A DNA stretch of 64,000 nucleotides, from positions 10,202 through 74,201 of the forward strand of contig CAKQVG010000008.1 in NCBI GenBank assembly GCA_934277695.1. Reading direction: 5' to 3'. This DNA comes from CAG-238 sp934277695 (GTDB lineage: Bacteria > Bacillota > Clostridia > Peptostreptococcales > Anaerovoracaceae). Positions 7,876 through 16,182 of the stretch are shown piece by piece (position 1 is the stretch's first letter; every line of letters starts with the position of its first letter). The translations under genes were made by a program, and so were the position numbers. Below the pieces are notes generated by a model. It saw only the letters and a program-made list of their open reading frames with translations, did not search any database and had not been told where the DNA came from.

Positions 7876-10189
7876 GTTTTACTCTGTCCTTTTCCTCTGC
7901 CGCTTTGGCATTGTTCCAATGGTCCATGGTTCCTACCAAATATCCGGTTATTCTGCGGATTCTCTCGAATCCGACATCGCCTTCTTCCTCTTTGCGGTGG
8001 CATTGCGGACACTCATTATCAATGATTCCCGTGTATCCGCAGCATGGGTCTCTGTCAACCGGATGGTTGATGGAGCCGTATCCGATTCCGGATTCCTTCA
8101 TGCATCTTACTACCTTTTCGAACGCATCAAGGTTCTTAAGCGGGTCTCCGTCAAGTTCAATGTAGGAAATATGTCCGCCGTTGGTAAGTTCGTGATAAGG
8201 AGCTTCCAGTCTGATCTTTTCGAAAGCGTTTATCGGGTAGTATACCGGGATATGGAAACTGTTCGTGTAATAGTCTCTGTCCGTAACACCCGGGATGATT
8301 CCGTATTTTTCTTTGTCGATTCTTACAAAACGTCCCGAAAGTCCTTCCGCCGGTGTTGCAATGAGTGACCAGTTGAGGCCGGTCTTTCTTGCCTGCTCAT
8401 CCATTCTCTTTCTCATGTAGCCGACGATTTCAAGGCCGAGGCTCTGTGCTTCCTTTGACTCGCCGTGGTGCGCGCCCACGAGAGCCTTCAGGCATTCCGC
8501 AAGCCCGATAAATCCGACGGTAAGCGTTCCGTGTTTGATTACTTCTTCAATGGTGTCGTCAGGACCCAGCTTGTCGGAGTCAAGCCAAATGCCTTGTCCC
8601 ATGAGGAACGGGAAGTTCTTGACTTTTTTCTGCGACTGAATTTTGAATCGGTCGTAAAGCTGTGCGATACAAATGTCAATCGTATTGTCGAGCAATTCGA
8701 AGAACAAATCAATGTCTCCCTTTGCCTTGATTGCCAGTCTCGGCAGATTCAGGGATGTAAAACTGAGGTTGCCTCTGCCGTTTACGATTTCTCTGGTTGG
8801 GTCATAGACATTGCCGATAACACGCGTACGACATCCCATGTAAGCACATTCGGTGCTTGGGTCACCTTCTTTATAGTACTGCTTATTGAACGGTGCATCA
8901 AGGAACGAGAAATTCGGGAAAAGTCTCTTCGCTGAAACCTTGCATGCAAGCTTGAACAAGTCGTAGTTCGGATCTCCCGGATTGTAGCTTACGCCTTCTT
9001 TCACTTTAAATATCTGAATCGGGAAAATCGGTGTTTCGCCGTTTCCCAGTCCCGCTTCTGTCGCCATCATAATACTTTCCATGACGAGCCTGCCTTCCGG
9101 AGAGGTGTCTGTGCCGTAGTTGATGGAACTGAACGGAACCTGCGCGCCCGCTCTGGAGTGCATGGTATTCAGGTTATGGATGAAGGCTTCCATCGCCTGA
9201 TAAGTCTTCCTTCTGATTTCTTTATCGGCGAATTTCTTGGAGCGAGCCTGCATTTTGTGTGCTTCCTCTTCCGGAACGATTTTCTTAAGTTCTTCCAGTT
9301 CAAGCTCCATGTAGTTGTTGTCCCATGCCATGCAAGGATATACGCCGTGTTCGTGCTCAATCTTTCCCTCGAGAGCCTTCATTCTCTCAACCCCGTCTTC
9401 TATATCTTCGAGGAAATCGAGCATCTTGCCGAGGTTCGTCACATAAAGTCTCTTATATGCTTTCTTAACGCCGGGAGCCATTCCGTAGTCAAAATTCGGT
9501 ACGGACTGTCCGCCGTGCTGGTCGTTCTGATTCGACTGAATCGCAATGCATGCAAGTGCTGCGTAACTTTCGATGTCGTTCGGCTCTCTCAAATGCCCGT
9601 GTCCGGTCGAAAATCCGCCTTTGAGCAGTTTTACCAGGTCAATCTGGCAGCAGGTCATCGTCAGCGTATAGAAGTCCATATCGTGAATATGGATGTCGCC
9701 TTCTTCGTGGGCTTTGGTATGCTTCGGGTCGATAACATACATCTTGTAGAATTCCTTGGCGCCCTCGGAACCGTACTTCAGCATCGTTCCCATTGCTGTA
9801 TTTCCGTCTATGTTTGCGTTTTCACGCTTGATTTCGTTTTCTTTTGCTTCTTTAAAAGTCAGATCCTCATAAATCTTCATGAGTTTGGTGTTCATATTTC
9901 TGACTCTGGTACGTTCCGCACGGTAAAGTATGTATTCTTTCGCTGTGCGGGCATGTCCGTTTTCAATCAGAATTTTCTCAACAGCATCCTGAATCTGTTC
10001 TACCGTAGGTATCTGATTATGGCAGATTTCCAATAAATAAAGTTCCACTTGTTTTGCCAGATAAAGCGACATTTCTCTGTCACGTCCGCCGAGAACCTGC
10101 GCAGCCTTAAAAATGGCATCGGCAATTTTGTCGACATTAAAGTCAACCATTCTTCCGTCTCGTTTAATGATCTTTTTGATGCTGTCCAT
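7844..10189 (-). CDS. nrdD: Anaerobic (class III) ribonucleoside-triphosphate reductase
   Basis: A 781-residue reductase making dNTPs with formate as reductant. The N-terminal about 90 residues form an ATP cone (KKIIKRDGRMVDFNVDKI). The catalytic barrel follows, and the C-terminus has a zinc ribbon (CCGYTG, then CPQCH) and the glycyl radical segment GYLVGTMD near residue 755. It is followed directly by nrdG. A TTGACA-N17-TAAATT promoter and an NrdR-like box lie upstream. Confidence 0.97.
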   Translation of the reverse strand: MDSIKKIIKRDGRMVDFNVDKIADAIFKAAQVLGGRDREMSLYLAKQVELYLLEICHNQIPTVEQIQDAVEKILIENGHARTAKEYILYRAERTRVRNMNTKLMKIYEDLTFKEAKENEIKRENANIDGNTAMGTMLKYGSEGAKEFYKMYVIDPKHTKAHEEGDIHIHDMDFYTLTMTCCQIDLVKLLKGGFSTGHGHLREPNDIESYAALACIAIQSNQNDQHGGQSVPNFDYGMAPGVKKAYKRLYVTNLGKMLDFLEDIEDGVERMKALEGKIEHEHGVYPCMAWDNNYMELELEELKKIVPEEEAHKMQARSKKFADKEIRRKTYQAMEAFIHNLNTMHSRAGAQVPFSSINYGTDTSPEGRLVMESIMMATEAGLGNGETPIFPIQIFKVKEGVSYNPGDPNYDLFKLACKVSAKRLFPNFSFLDAPFNKQYYKEGDPSTECAYMGCRTRVIGNVYDPTREIVNGRGNLSFTSLNLPRLAIKAKGDIDLFFELLDNTIDICIAQLYDRFKIQSQKKVKNFPFLMGQGIWLDSDKLGPDDTIEEVIKHGTLTVGFIGLAECLKALVGAHHGESKEAQSLGLEIVGYMRKRMDEQARKTGLNWSLIATPAEGLSGRFVRIDKEKYGIIPGVTDRDYYTNSFHIPVYYPINAFEKIRLEAPYHELTNGGHISYIELDGDPLKNLDAFEKVVRCMKESGIGYGSINHPVDRDPCCGYTGIIDNECPQCHRKEEEGDVGFERIRRITGYLVGTMDHWNNAKAAEEKDRVKHDINTGFEKL

Positions 10190-10243
10190 GCGTAAAACCG
10201 TCCTTTTCCTTTTTCTTTTCTCCCATTATTACGTGTCAATAAA

Positions 10244-10297
10244 CCACAATATGTAGTATGTATATTAAAATTTACTACTAAATGTCCGATATGTCAA
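10244..10297 (-). promoter_or_regulatory. nrdD promoter with NrdR-like box
   Basis: TTGACA (10297-10292), N17, TAAATT (10274-10269) on the minus strand. Bases 10244-10259 match the NrdR consensus acaCwAtATaTwGtgt at 13 of 16 positions. A weaker related stretch (10272-10287) overlaps the -10. NrdR control of nrdDG is common in Clostridia; here it is inferred from the box only, and the 28-bp spacing of the two sites is not the usual 31-32. Confidence 0.5.
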
Positions 10298-10302
10298 GAG
10301 GT

Positions 10303-10848
10303 TTACTTGTTTTTTCTCGAAAAATATTCTTCCCGAAGCATGGACATCGAATGAAGGTCTACATATTTTCCGTCTTTCTTGCCGCCGTTTCTCATCACGC
10401 CTTCGTACGAGAATCCTACCTTGAGATACAGTTTCGAGGCGATTTTGTTGTCGGTAAAATGATCCAAGGTAACTCTCTCCATGTTCATTTCCTCAAATGC
10501 AAGCCGAAGCATCGTTTCCAGGGCTTCTTCTCCGAGCCCCCTGCCGCGTATGTTCTTGTCAGCTATGTAGATTCTCGTTATATCAAGAGAATCATAATGC
10601 TCATCAATATTGCTTACATAAATTCTTCCGATTGGGTTTCCGTCTTCTTTAAGACAGATGGTCAGCTGCATCTTGTCATCGTCCTCGCAGCGGTGGATGA
10701 ATTCCGTAACAACTTCTTCGTAGTCTCTGCCCTTGCTTATTGTGAAGAACTCCGTAACTGAATCCATCTGCTCCCATTCCGCAAAAAATCTGCAGTCATC
10801 AAATGTGCTTTCGCGTAATACTATTCTTTCACCTTCAATATTCTTCAT
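10303..10848 (-). CDS. GNAT family N-acetyltransferase
   Basis: A 181-residue single-domain acetyltransferase. The start (GERIVLRESTFDDCRFFAEWE) and the acetyl-CoA loop (NIRGRGLGEEALETML, near residues 99-114) are those of the RimJ/SpeG-like branch, followed by LKVGFSYEGVMR. The substrate (a protein N-terminus, polyamine or small amine) is unknown. It is transcribed away from the PepD-like gene and may share the operator region between them. Confidence 0.85.
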   Translation of the reverse strand: MKNIEGERIVLRESTFDDCRFFAEWEQMDSVTEFFTISKGRDYEEVVTEFIHRCEDDDKMQLTICLKEDGNPIGRIYVSNIDEHYDSLDITRIYIADKNIRGRGLGEEALETMLRLAFEEMNMERVTLDHFTDNKIASKLYLKVGFSYEGVMRNGGKKDGKYVDLHSMSMLREEYFSRKNK

Positions 10849-10882
10849 CTTATAATCACTTTCCTTTTCATATTTTTTATGA

Positions 10883-10940
10883 TATAATTACAACTTGTAA
10901 GTTTACAACTACATTATAGCATTGTAACACTGTAATTCAA
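10883..10940. promoter_or_regulatory. Divergent promoter region with clustered TTACAA/TTGTAA operator-like sites
   Basis: A perfect palindrome TTACAACTTGTAA sits at 10888-10900, with further half sites TTACAA (10903), TTGTAA (10922) and TGTAA (10931). On the minus strand TTGAAT-N16-TATAAT with an extended -10 (10940-10913) would drive the acetyltransferase. On the plus strand TATAAT at 10883-10888, with a poor -35, could drive the PepD-like gene. The half sites cover both. Confidence 0.5.
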
Positions 10941-10968
10941 AGCATGAAATTTAAAAAGGTGGCTAGTT

Positions 10969-12420
10969 ATGGGGAAATTGGATATATCGAGTAAAATTAA
11001 AAATTTAGGCAGAAAAAAAACAGTCATTTTGGCTATTGGAATCATATTGGTGATTGCGCTCGCTGCGGGCGGAATCTATCTGGTTCGTTCAAATCAAAAT
11101 GATGAACCTACTTTGGAAGAAATCGTAAGCGAAAAACTCAGTGCATACAAAACGGATATTGCCGACTCGCTCAGCACGTTGAATTCAAATGATAAGGTGG
11201 CCGATTACCTCGTCTCATGGGCGGCCAACAAAGATATAAAGTCTGAAAGAGATTGGAATAACAACGTTATCTACTCGATTAAGGCATCGTCCAAGGACTA
11301 CAAAGAAAACAAACCGGTAATTATCGCATGCGAATACGACGCTGCAGATATGGAAAACTATCTGGAACCTATGGCGACAGCTCTGACCGTTGCCAAGAAT
11401 GCCAAATATCACGGAGCTTTCAAAGTCGTGTTCATGCCGCGTGAAAACGGCGAGATGAAGGGTGCGGAATCACTGTCGGAAAAATACATGACAAAGGACA
11501 CGCAGTTGTTCTTCCTGGGAGCTTCGTCCTCTTCCAAAGTATCGACCACAACCGGCGGATATAAACAGTTTGCGATTACGGATTCCCTGAACACATGTGC
11601 TCCGACGCATGACAAGGCATACAAGATTACAATCAAACATGTTCCTTCTCAGGATGCAGGTTACGCGATTAACCCTATCAAAACGCTCGGAAATCTGCTG
11701 GCGAACTTCAAATCGACTTCGCTTTTGTTTGAACTTTCATCCTTTACAGGCGGAAAAAATGCCGACACAATGCCATCGCGTGCATCGGTAACGGTTGTCA
11801 TCAGTTCTTCTGACGAGGAAAAGTTCTGCACGAGAATGGATAAGGCGATCGAAAAATTTGACGACAAATATGCGGGGGATTATCCCGAAATCTCCTATAC
11901 GTATAAAGAAGCAGAACTTCCTGACACGGTATTCACAAAGAAAGAAACCGAAAACATTGTCAGCCTTATGTACACGGCACTTAACGGTGTATATTACAAA
12001 GATGACGACGGCAATGTAACCGCCGTCACAAATATCGGAAAAATCCGCGCAAAAGGTTCTTCCCTGTCGATTTTGGTAAGTGCCATGAGTTCTTCCGCTG
12101 ATCTTCTTAATGAGATTCGCGATGCATACAAGACGATCGCAGGGCTCTGCGATGTAAAGAGCCGCACCGTGAACAGTTACAGTGTTTACAGCGGCGGCGG
12201 GAAAACCTCGGCTCTTCTTGATCAGTTTGAAAGCAGCTTTTTGGCTTTCACCGGTGACTCGGAAATGATCGTGGAAGATGCAGTGGAAACCACCCCTTGC
12301 AGCGTATTCTCCAACAGAGATTCGGGCATGGCCATGCTTTACTGCGGAATAACCGACAAAACCAAAGAAAAGTTTGCCGGCTCCCTAATTACTTTCTTGG
12401 ATAACACAAATAATGTGTAA
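10969..12420 (+). CDS. Membrane-anchored, degenerate PepD-like (M20) protein
   Basis: A 483-residue protein: a short basic N-terminus, one transmembrane helix (about residues 17-39) and a large domain outside the membrane. The domain resembles aminoacyl-histidine dipeptidase PepD in order: VIIACEYDAAD aligns with the HxD metal motif but has Glu for His; MPRENGEMKGAE aligns with the DEExGMxGA catalytic block but has Arg-Glu-Asn; FTGGKNADTMPSRA aligns with the GGxxxNAIPR segment. At least two catalytic or metal positions are lost, so a pseudoenzyme with a binding or structural role is inferred. AAGGTGG precedes the ATG. It is convergent with the DUF5688 gene. Confidence 0.6.
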   Translation: MGKLDISSKIKNLGRKKTVILAIGIILVIALAAGGIYLVRSNQNDEPTLEEIVSEKLSAYKTDIADSLSTLNSNDKVADYLVSWAANKDIKSERDWNNNVIYSIKASSKDYKENKPVIIACEYDAADMENYLEPMATALTVAKNAKYHGAFKVVFMPRENGEMKGAESLSEKYMTKDTQLFFLGASSSSKVSTTTGGYKQFAITDSLNTCAPTHDKAYKITIKHVPSQDAGYAINPIKTLGNLLANFKSTSLLFELSSFTGGKNADTMPSRASVTVVISSSDEEKFCTRMDKAIEKFDDKYAGDYPEISYTYKEAELPDTVFTKKETENIVSLMYTALNGVYYKDDDGNVTAVTNIGKIRAKGSSLSILVSAMSSSADLLNEIRDAYKTIAGLCDVKSRTVNSYSVYSGGGKTSALLDQFESSFLAFTGDSEMIVEDAVETTPCSVFSNRDSGMAMLYCGITDKTKEKFAGSLITFLDNTNNV

Positions 12421-12450
12421 TACCTTTTGACAACTTTTAATACTGCAGCA

Positions 12451-13341
12451 TTACTGAAGAATATCAATCAGATGCTCGTCCTTTCGATAAATGTATACAT
12501 TATCGGACAGCCATTCTTCTTCGGTAATGCTTTCTTTATTTCCGGCTTTCAGTAATTCTTTTACCGTTTCATCATTGATCTTCGCCTCCGGCAGGTTCGT
12601 CGGTAAAACAATTATCTCATCAAGCGACGACGGCAGCAGATACAAATCGCAGTCCAGCTTGTTTGCAAGGTCTTCCAGCAGCCTCTCATAGATGATGGAA
12701 GCTGCACCCCAGGTAAGTCTTTTGTTTGATAAGGCATACATCGGCGGTGCCACAGCGACAAGCTCGGGTTTTAAGGTTTTCTTCGTCATTTTCAGCGCAA
12801 ATTTATACAGTTCTTCTTCCGTCATATTGATTTTCTTGAGTATCTCATAGTCGATGATCGTGCTGTACAGGTCGTTTCCGCTTATTACAACCTCGCGGCA
12901 GATCAATGTGAGATCGAGAACATCATAGTGCGGTACATTCTCAATCAGCCTTTTGTTCTTTTCCTTATTGATAAGCTGGAACACGATGCACTCGCCAAAA
13001 ATGAGCTGCTCTTCGTTTGCACTCTTCTTCATTTTTTCTGACATTTCATCGGTCGCTTTTATAATTGCCGCGATTTCTTTGATCAACATTTCAAAACTTG
13101 CACCCGAAGCATATTTCTCATAATACGGTTTAAAATAGGTATTCGCCATGCAGCAAGGCTCATCTGTGTCCCCATCGTTTTCACGATTCGGAACCAGCAT
13201 AAGGGTCTCAAGTTCCACATTCACCTTATTTACAAGCTTCTCGCTCACGGTATACTCTTCAAATTTCTCCGGCAGATAAGACTTTATCTCCGTTTTGACT
13301 TTCTCTTTAAATTGATCATAGGTTAATTTTTTCTTTTCCAT
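12451..13341 (-). CDS. DUF5688-like protein of unknown function
   Basis: A 296-residue soluble protein with no signal peptide or membrane helix. The start (KLTYDQFKEKVKTEIKSYLP) and the C-terminal SDNVYIYRKDEHL resemble clostridial proteins grouped as DUF5688; this is from memory of the family pattern. It holds ASIIYERLLEDLANKLDCDLYLLPSSLDEIIVLP, perhaps a conserved core. A GGAGGG site precedes the ATG. It is convergent with the PepD-like gene (30 bp between stops), and its promoter has the same TGTAA-type repeats. No function is proposed. Confidence 0.6.
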   Translation of the reverse strand: MEKKKLTYDQFKEKVKTEIKSYLPEKFEEYTVSEKLVNKVNVELETLMLVPNRENDGDTDEPCCMANTYFKPYYEKYASGASFEMLIKEIAAIIKATDEMSEKMKKSANEEQLIFGECIVFQLINKEKNKRLIENVPHYDVLDLTLICREVVISGNDLYSTIIDYEILKKINMTEEELYKFALKMTKKTLKPELVAVAPPMYALSNKRLTWGAASIIYERLLEDLANKLDCDLYLLPSSLDEIIVLPTNLPEAKINDETVKELLKAGNKESITEEEWLSDNVYIYRKDEHLIDILQ

Positions 13342-13359
13342 ATAATAGCCCTCCTTGTT

Positions 13360-13391
13360 TTACATTATATTACATTTACATTATTTTACAA
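13360..13391 (-). promoter_or_regulatory. Promoter of the DUF5688 gene with TGTAA repeats
   Basis: TTGTAA-N16-TATAAT on the minus strand (13391-13386 and 13369-13364). Within 31 bp the pentamer TGTAA occurs four times in the same direction (ends at 13386, 13376, 13370 and 13360 on the plus strand), two of them in the spacer. Confidence 0.6.
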
Positions 13392-13462
13392 GAAGGACGG
13401 CGATTTTCGTATCTGAAATGTAAGAATTGTTACGATTTCTGTATAGGCAAATTGCTCCAATA

Positions 13463-13490
13463 AAAAAACGCCTCAAATGAGGCGTTTTTT
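13463..13490 (-). terminator. Terminator after the first YfcC gene
   Basis: AAAAAACGCCTC-aaat-GAGGCGTTTTTT, a perfect stem that can act in both directions, between the YfcC stop and the DUF5688 promoter. Confidence 0.85.
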
Positions 13491-13546
13491 ATGAGAATTA
13501 TATTCTCTACAGTTTTATGATTCGAGAGTCGGAATTATGCCCTGCT

Positions 13547-14968
13547 TTAGCCGCCGAAGTTAATTGCTACTGCAATTACCATCAATACAGCCTGTACGCA
13601 AAGTAAGATTCCGAAGAGTTTGAATGCGAACTTCCACCATTTTTCAAGAGGCATTCCTGCAAGACCGGATACTACTGCTGCGAATGCTGTAGGCCAGATG
13701 ATGTTGGATAAACCATCACCGAACTGGAATGCAAGAACAGCTGTGTCTCTTGTCATGCCAAGAAGGTCTGCCATAGGTGCCATGATCGGCATGGATACTG
13801 CTGCCTGGCCGGAACCTGATGGGATGAAGAAGTTGAGGATTGTCTGCATAACGAGCATTGCGATTGCGGACAGCCAAATCGGAAGGTGTGAAAGTGGAAG
13901 AGTAAATCCGTATACAACTGTATCGATGATTCCACCTTCAACCAGTACGAGTTTAACACCACGGGCAATACCAACCATGATTGCTGCTGTAGTAGCATCC
14001 TGGAAACCTGTTGCGAAAGTTGTTCCGATTGTGTTGAGATCCCATCTCATGATGATTGCGCAAACGATACCCATGATAAGGAATACTGCACAAATCTGGG
14101 AGAAATACCAGCCAGCCTTTACAACGCCGATTACTACAATAACGATAGCAGCAAGAAGGTCTAACAGAACGAGTTTCTGCTTAAGACCGAATTCGAGCTT
14201 GCTTACATCGATGCCGCTTTCATTATGCATGAGCTCTTCCGTCTTTGTTCCGTATAAGTATGAGTTCTTCGGATCATCCTTAACCTTGGAAGCGTAACGA
14301 ACTGTGAATGCGGAAGCAACTGCCCACAGTACCAGGTGGCAGGCAAGACGATAGCCAACACCGGACATGTAAGTTACTTCTGCGATACCCTGTGCAACAC
14401 CTACGGTGAACGGGTTCATCATAGCTCCGGAGTAACCGATGCCGGCACCGAATGCGATAACTGCAAGACCTACGAGTGCGTCATATCCCATGCCGACATA
14501 AATTGCCGCGAATACCGGTATGAACGGAAGCCATTCTTCGAACATACCGATTGTGGATGAACCAAGACCGATTAACAGCATGAAAATCGGAATAGTGATG
14601 AGGGAGCTCTTACCTTTGAAAATCTTAAGAAGAGCAGCAACCGCACCGTCGAAAGCACCTGATTTGATTACAAATACAACGGATGCATATGTGATGAATA
14701 CGAGGAATGAAATGTCTGCTGCGTCAACCATACCTTCATAAACGAGTTCGAATACTCTGAAAGGGCCTACCGGTGATACTTCAGCAGTTTCATGCCATGT
14801 ACCTGCGATTGCAACCTGTCTGCCGTCTGCATTTTCCATATAGTCGAAGGAACCTGCAGGAATAATCCATGTAAGGATAGCACAGACTACAATAATAGCG
14901 AATAAAATGACAAATGTATGCGGAAGATTAAATTTTTTCTTCTCGCCGAGTTTTGGACCATTACTCAT
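13547..14968 (-). CDS. YfcC family membrane carrier
   Basis: A 473-residue integral membrane protein of the YfcC/DcuC-like anaerobic carrier family (PF03606). About 11-12 hydrophobic helices follow a short basic start (KKKFNLPHTFVILFAIIVV). Conserved stretches include IIPAGSF, GYDALVGLAVIAFGAGIGYSGAMMNPF and NFFIPSGSGQAAVSMPIMAP. Family members are thought to carry amino acids, small peptides or dicarboxylates; the substrate is not known here. It follows an M20 deacylase gene by 52 bp, which points to uptake of the substrate of that enzyme. GGAGGACAACTT precedes the ATG. Confidence 0.85.
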   Translation of the reverse strand: MSNGPKLGEKKKFNLPHTFVILFAIIVVCAILTWIIPAGSFDYMENADGRQVAIAGTWHETAEVSPVGPFRVFELVYEGMVDAADISFLVFITYASVVFVIKSGAFDGAVAALLKIFKGKSSLITIPIFMLLIGLGSSTIGMFEEWLPFIPVFAAIYVGMGYDALVGLAVIAFGAGIGYSGAMMNPFTVGVAQGIAEVTYMSGVGYRLACHLVLWAVASAFTVRYASKVKDDPKNSYLYGTKTEELMHNESGIDVSKLEFGLKQKLVLLDLLAAIVIVVIGVVKAGWYFSQICAVFLIMGIVCAIIMRWDLNTIGTTFATGFQDATTAAIMVGIARGVKLVLVEGGIIDTVVYGFTLPLSHLPIWLSAIAMLVMQTILNFFIPSGSGQAAVSMPIMAPMADLLGMTRDTAVLAFQFGDGLSNIIWPTAFAAVVSGLAGMPLEKWWKFAFKLFGILLCVQAVLMVIAVAINFGG

Positions 14969-15020
14969 AAGTTGTCCTCCTTTTCCTATTTTATTAGTTA
15001 TAACGAATCATAAACTGAAT

Positions 15021-16094
15021 TTATTTACCACATAGCATCTGAATCATGTGCGAATAGATTTCCGCTGTCTTATCCAAGGATTCCACCGTAATGTGTTCAT
15101 TTGCTTCATGTGCTGTCATTGGTCCCGGGCCGAGAATCACGCGGTCACCTTCGAAGAAAGATGCTTCTGTAATTCCAAAGAAAGGCTGCCCTTTCTTGCC
15201 CGTTTTTTCCTCATAAACGTGAACAAGCTCGCTGTTGTTCCGGAATGAGGCTATATCATTAATGATCTCGTATGTGCCGTCAAGACCTTCAATGGCTTCA
15301 TCGACTGCTTTTCGGATAAGCGGATATTCCCTCTCCGAATCGCAAATACGAAAATCAAGATATACGGTTGTTTTATCCGGCACTTTATTAATGGATGTAC
15401 CGCCTTCGATAATACCGATGTTCATCGTCGGGTACGGAACCTTGAAGAAAGGACTCGGGGTCTTTCTGAGTTCCTGTTCGAAATCCATCATGCGATTGAG
15501 AAACTTCACCGCATTCTTGTTTGAGCTCTTTCCGTCAATCGGTGTGCTGGAATGGGTTGTAACTCCCTTAAAAGTAAAGATGTATTCAATGAGACCTTTG
15601 GAACCGATCATCGGAATAAGGTCTGTAGGTTCTGCGACGATAACATGCGGAGGGAACTTCGTTCCGGCATCAACCAAATCTTTCACTCCGCCGAACATAA
15701 TCTCTTCGTCATATGTGCAGTATACAGCAAGTCCCTTCTGAAGTTTGCTCAAATCGGTTTCGGAAATTGCCGAAAGAAAAGCTGCAATGCCGCCCTTCAT
15801 GTCACATGCACCCAATCCGTAGAGAACTCCGTCTTTTTCGGTCAGTTCGTGTGGATCGGTTGTCCAGCCGTCCGTAATATCGACGGTATCCGTATGTCCC
15901 AAGAATCCGATTGCCGGATTCTCGCCGTATTTGCCGATTAAAACCTCTTTTCCGGTTTCCGCATTCTTCTTTCTTTCAATTTCAAATCCCAGATTGGAAA
16001 GAAAACTATCGATATAATCCATGATCCGATTGTTATCTTTGTCTGCGATTGTATTAATTGCAACTAAATCTTTTAAAATTTTCTTTGCTTCCAT
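15021..16094 (-). CDS. M20 family peptidase/deacylase (ArgE/DapE type)
   Basis: A 357-residue zinc hydrolase. Metal and catalytic motifs are in place: FLGHTDTVD, GLGACDMKGG, TYDEEIMFGG, VAEPTD, and near the C-terminus GPGPMTAHEANE. VTTHSSTPIDGKSSNKNAVKF is the dimerisation-domain loop. The family removes acyl groups from amino acids or cleaves dipeptides; acetylornithine deacetylase is one possibility, but no arginine synthesis genes are nearby. It is probably co-transcribed with the YfcC carrier downstream. AAAGGAG precedes the ATG. Confidence 0.88.
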   Translation of the reverse strand: MEAKKILKDLVAINTIADKDNNRIMDYIDSFLSNLGFEIERKKNAETGKEVLIGKYGENPAIGFLGHTDTVDITDGWTTDPHELTEKDGVLYGLGACDMKGGIAAFLSAISETDLSKLQKGLAVYCTYDEEIMFGGVKDLVDAGTKFPPHVIVAEPTDLIPMIGSKGLIEYIFTFKGVTTHSSTPIDGKSSNKNAVKFLNRMMDFEQELRKTPSPFFKVPYPTMNIGIIEGGTSINKVPDKTTVYLDFRICDSEREYPLIRKAVDEAIEGLDGTYEIINDIASFRNNSELVHVYEEKTGKKGQPFFGITEASFFEGDRVILGPGPMTAHEANEHITVESLDKTAEIYSHMIQMLCGK

Positions 16095-16182
16095 TGATAT
16101 TCTCCTTTATATAAAATAATAATACTTTTCCGCTTTATAGTAAAGATTTTTTTGCAAATTCTTCACAGTTTCTTCACATTCT

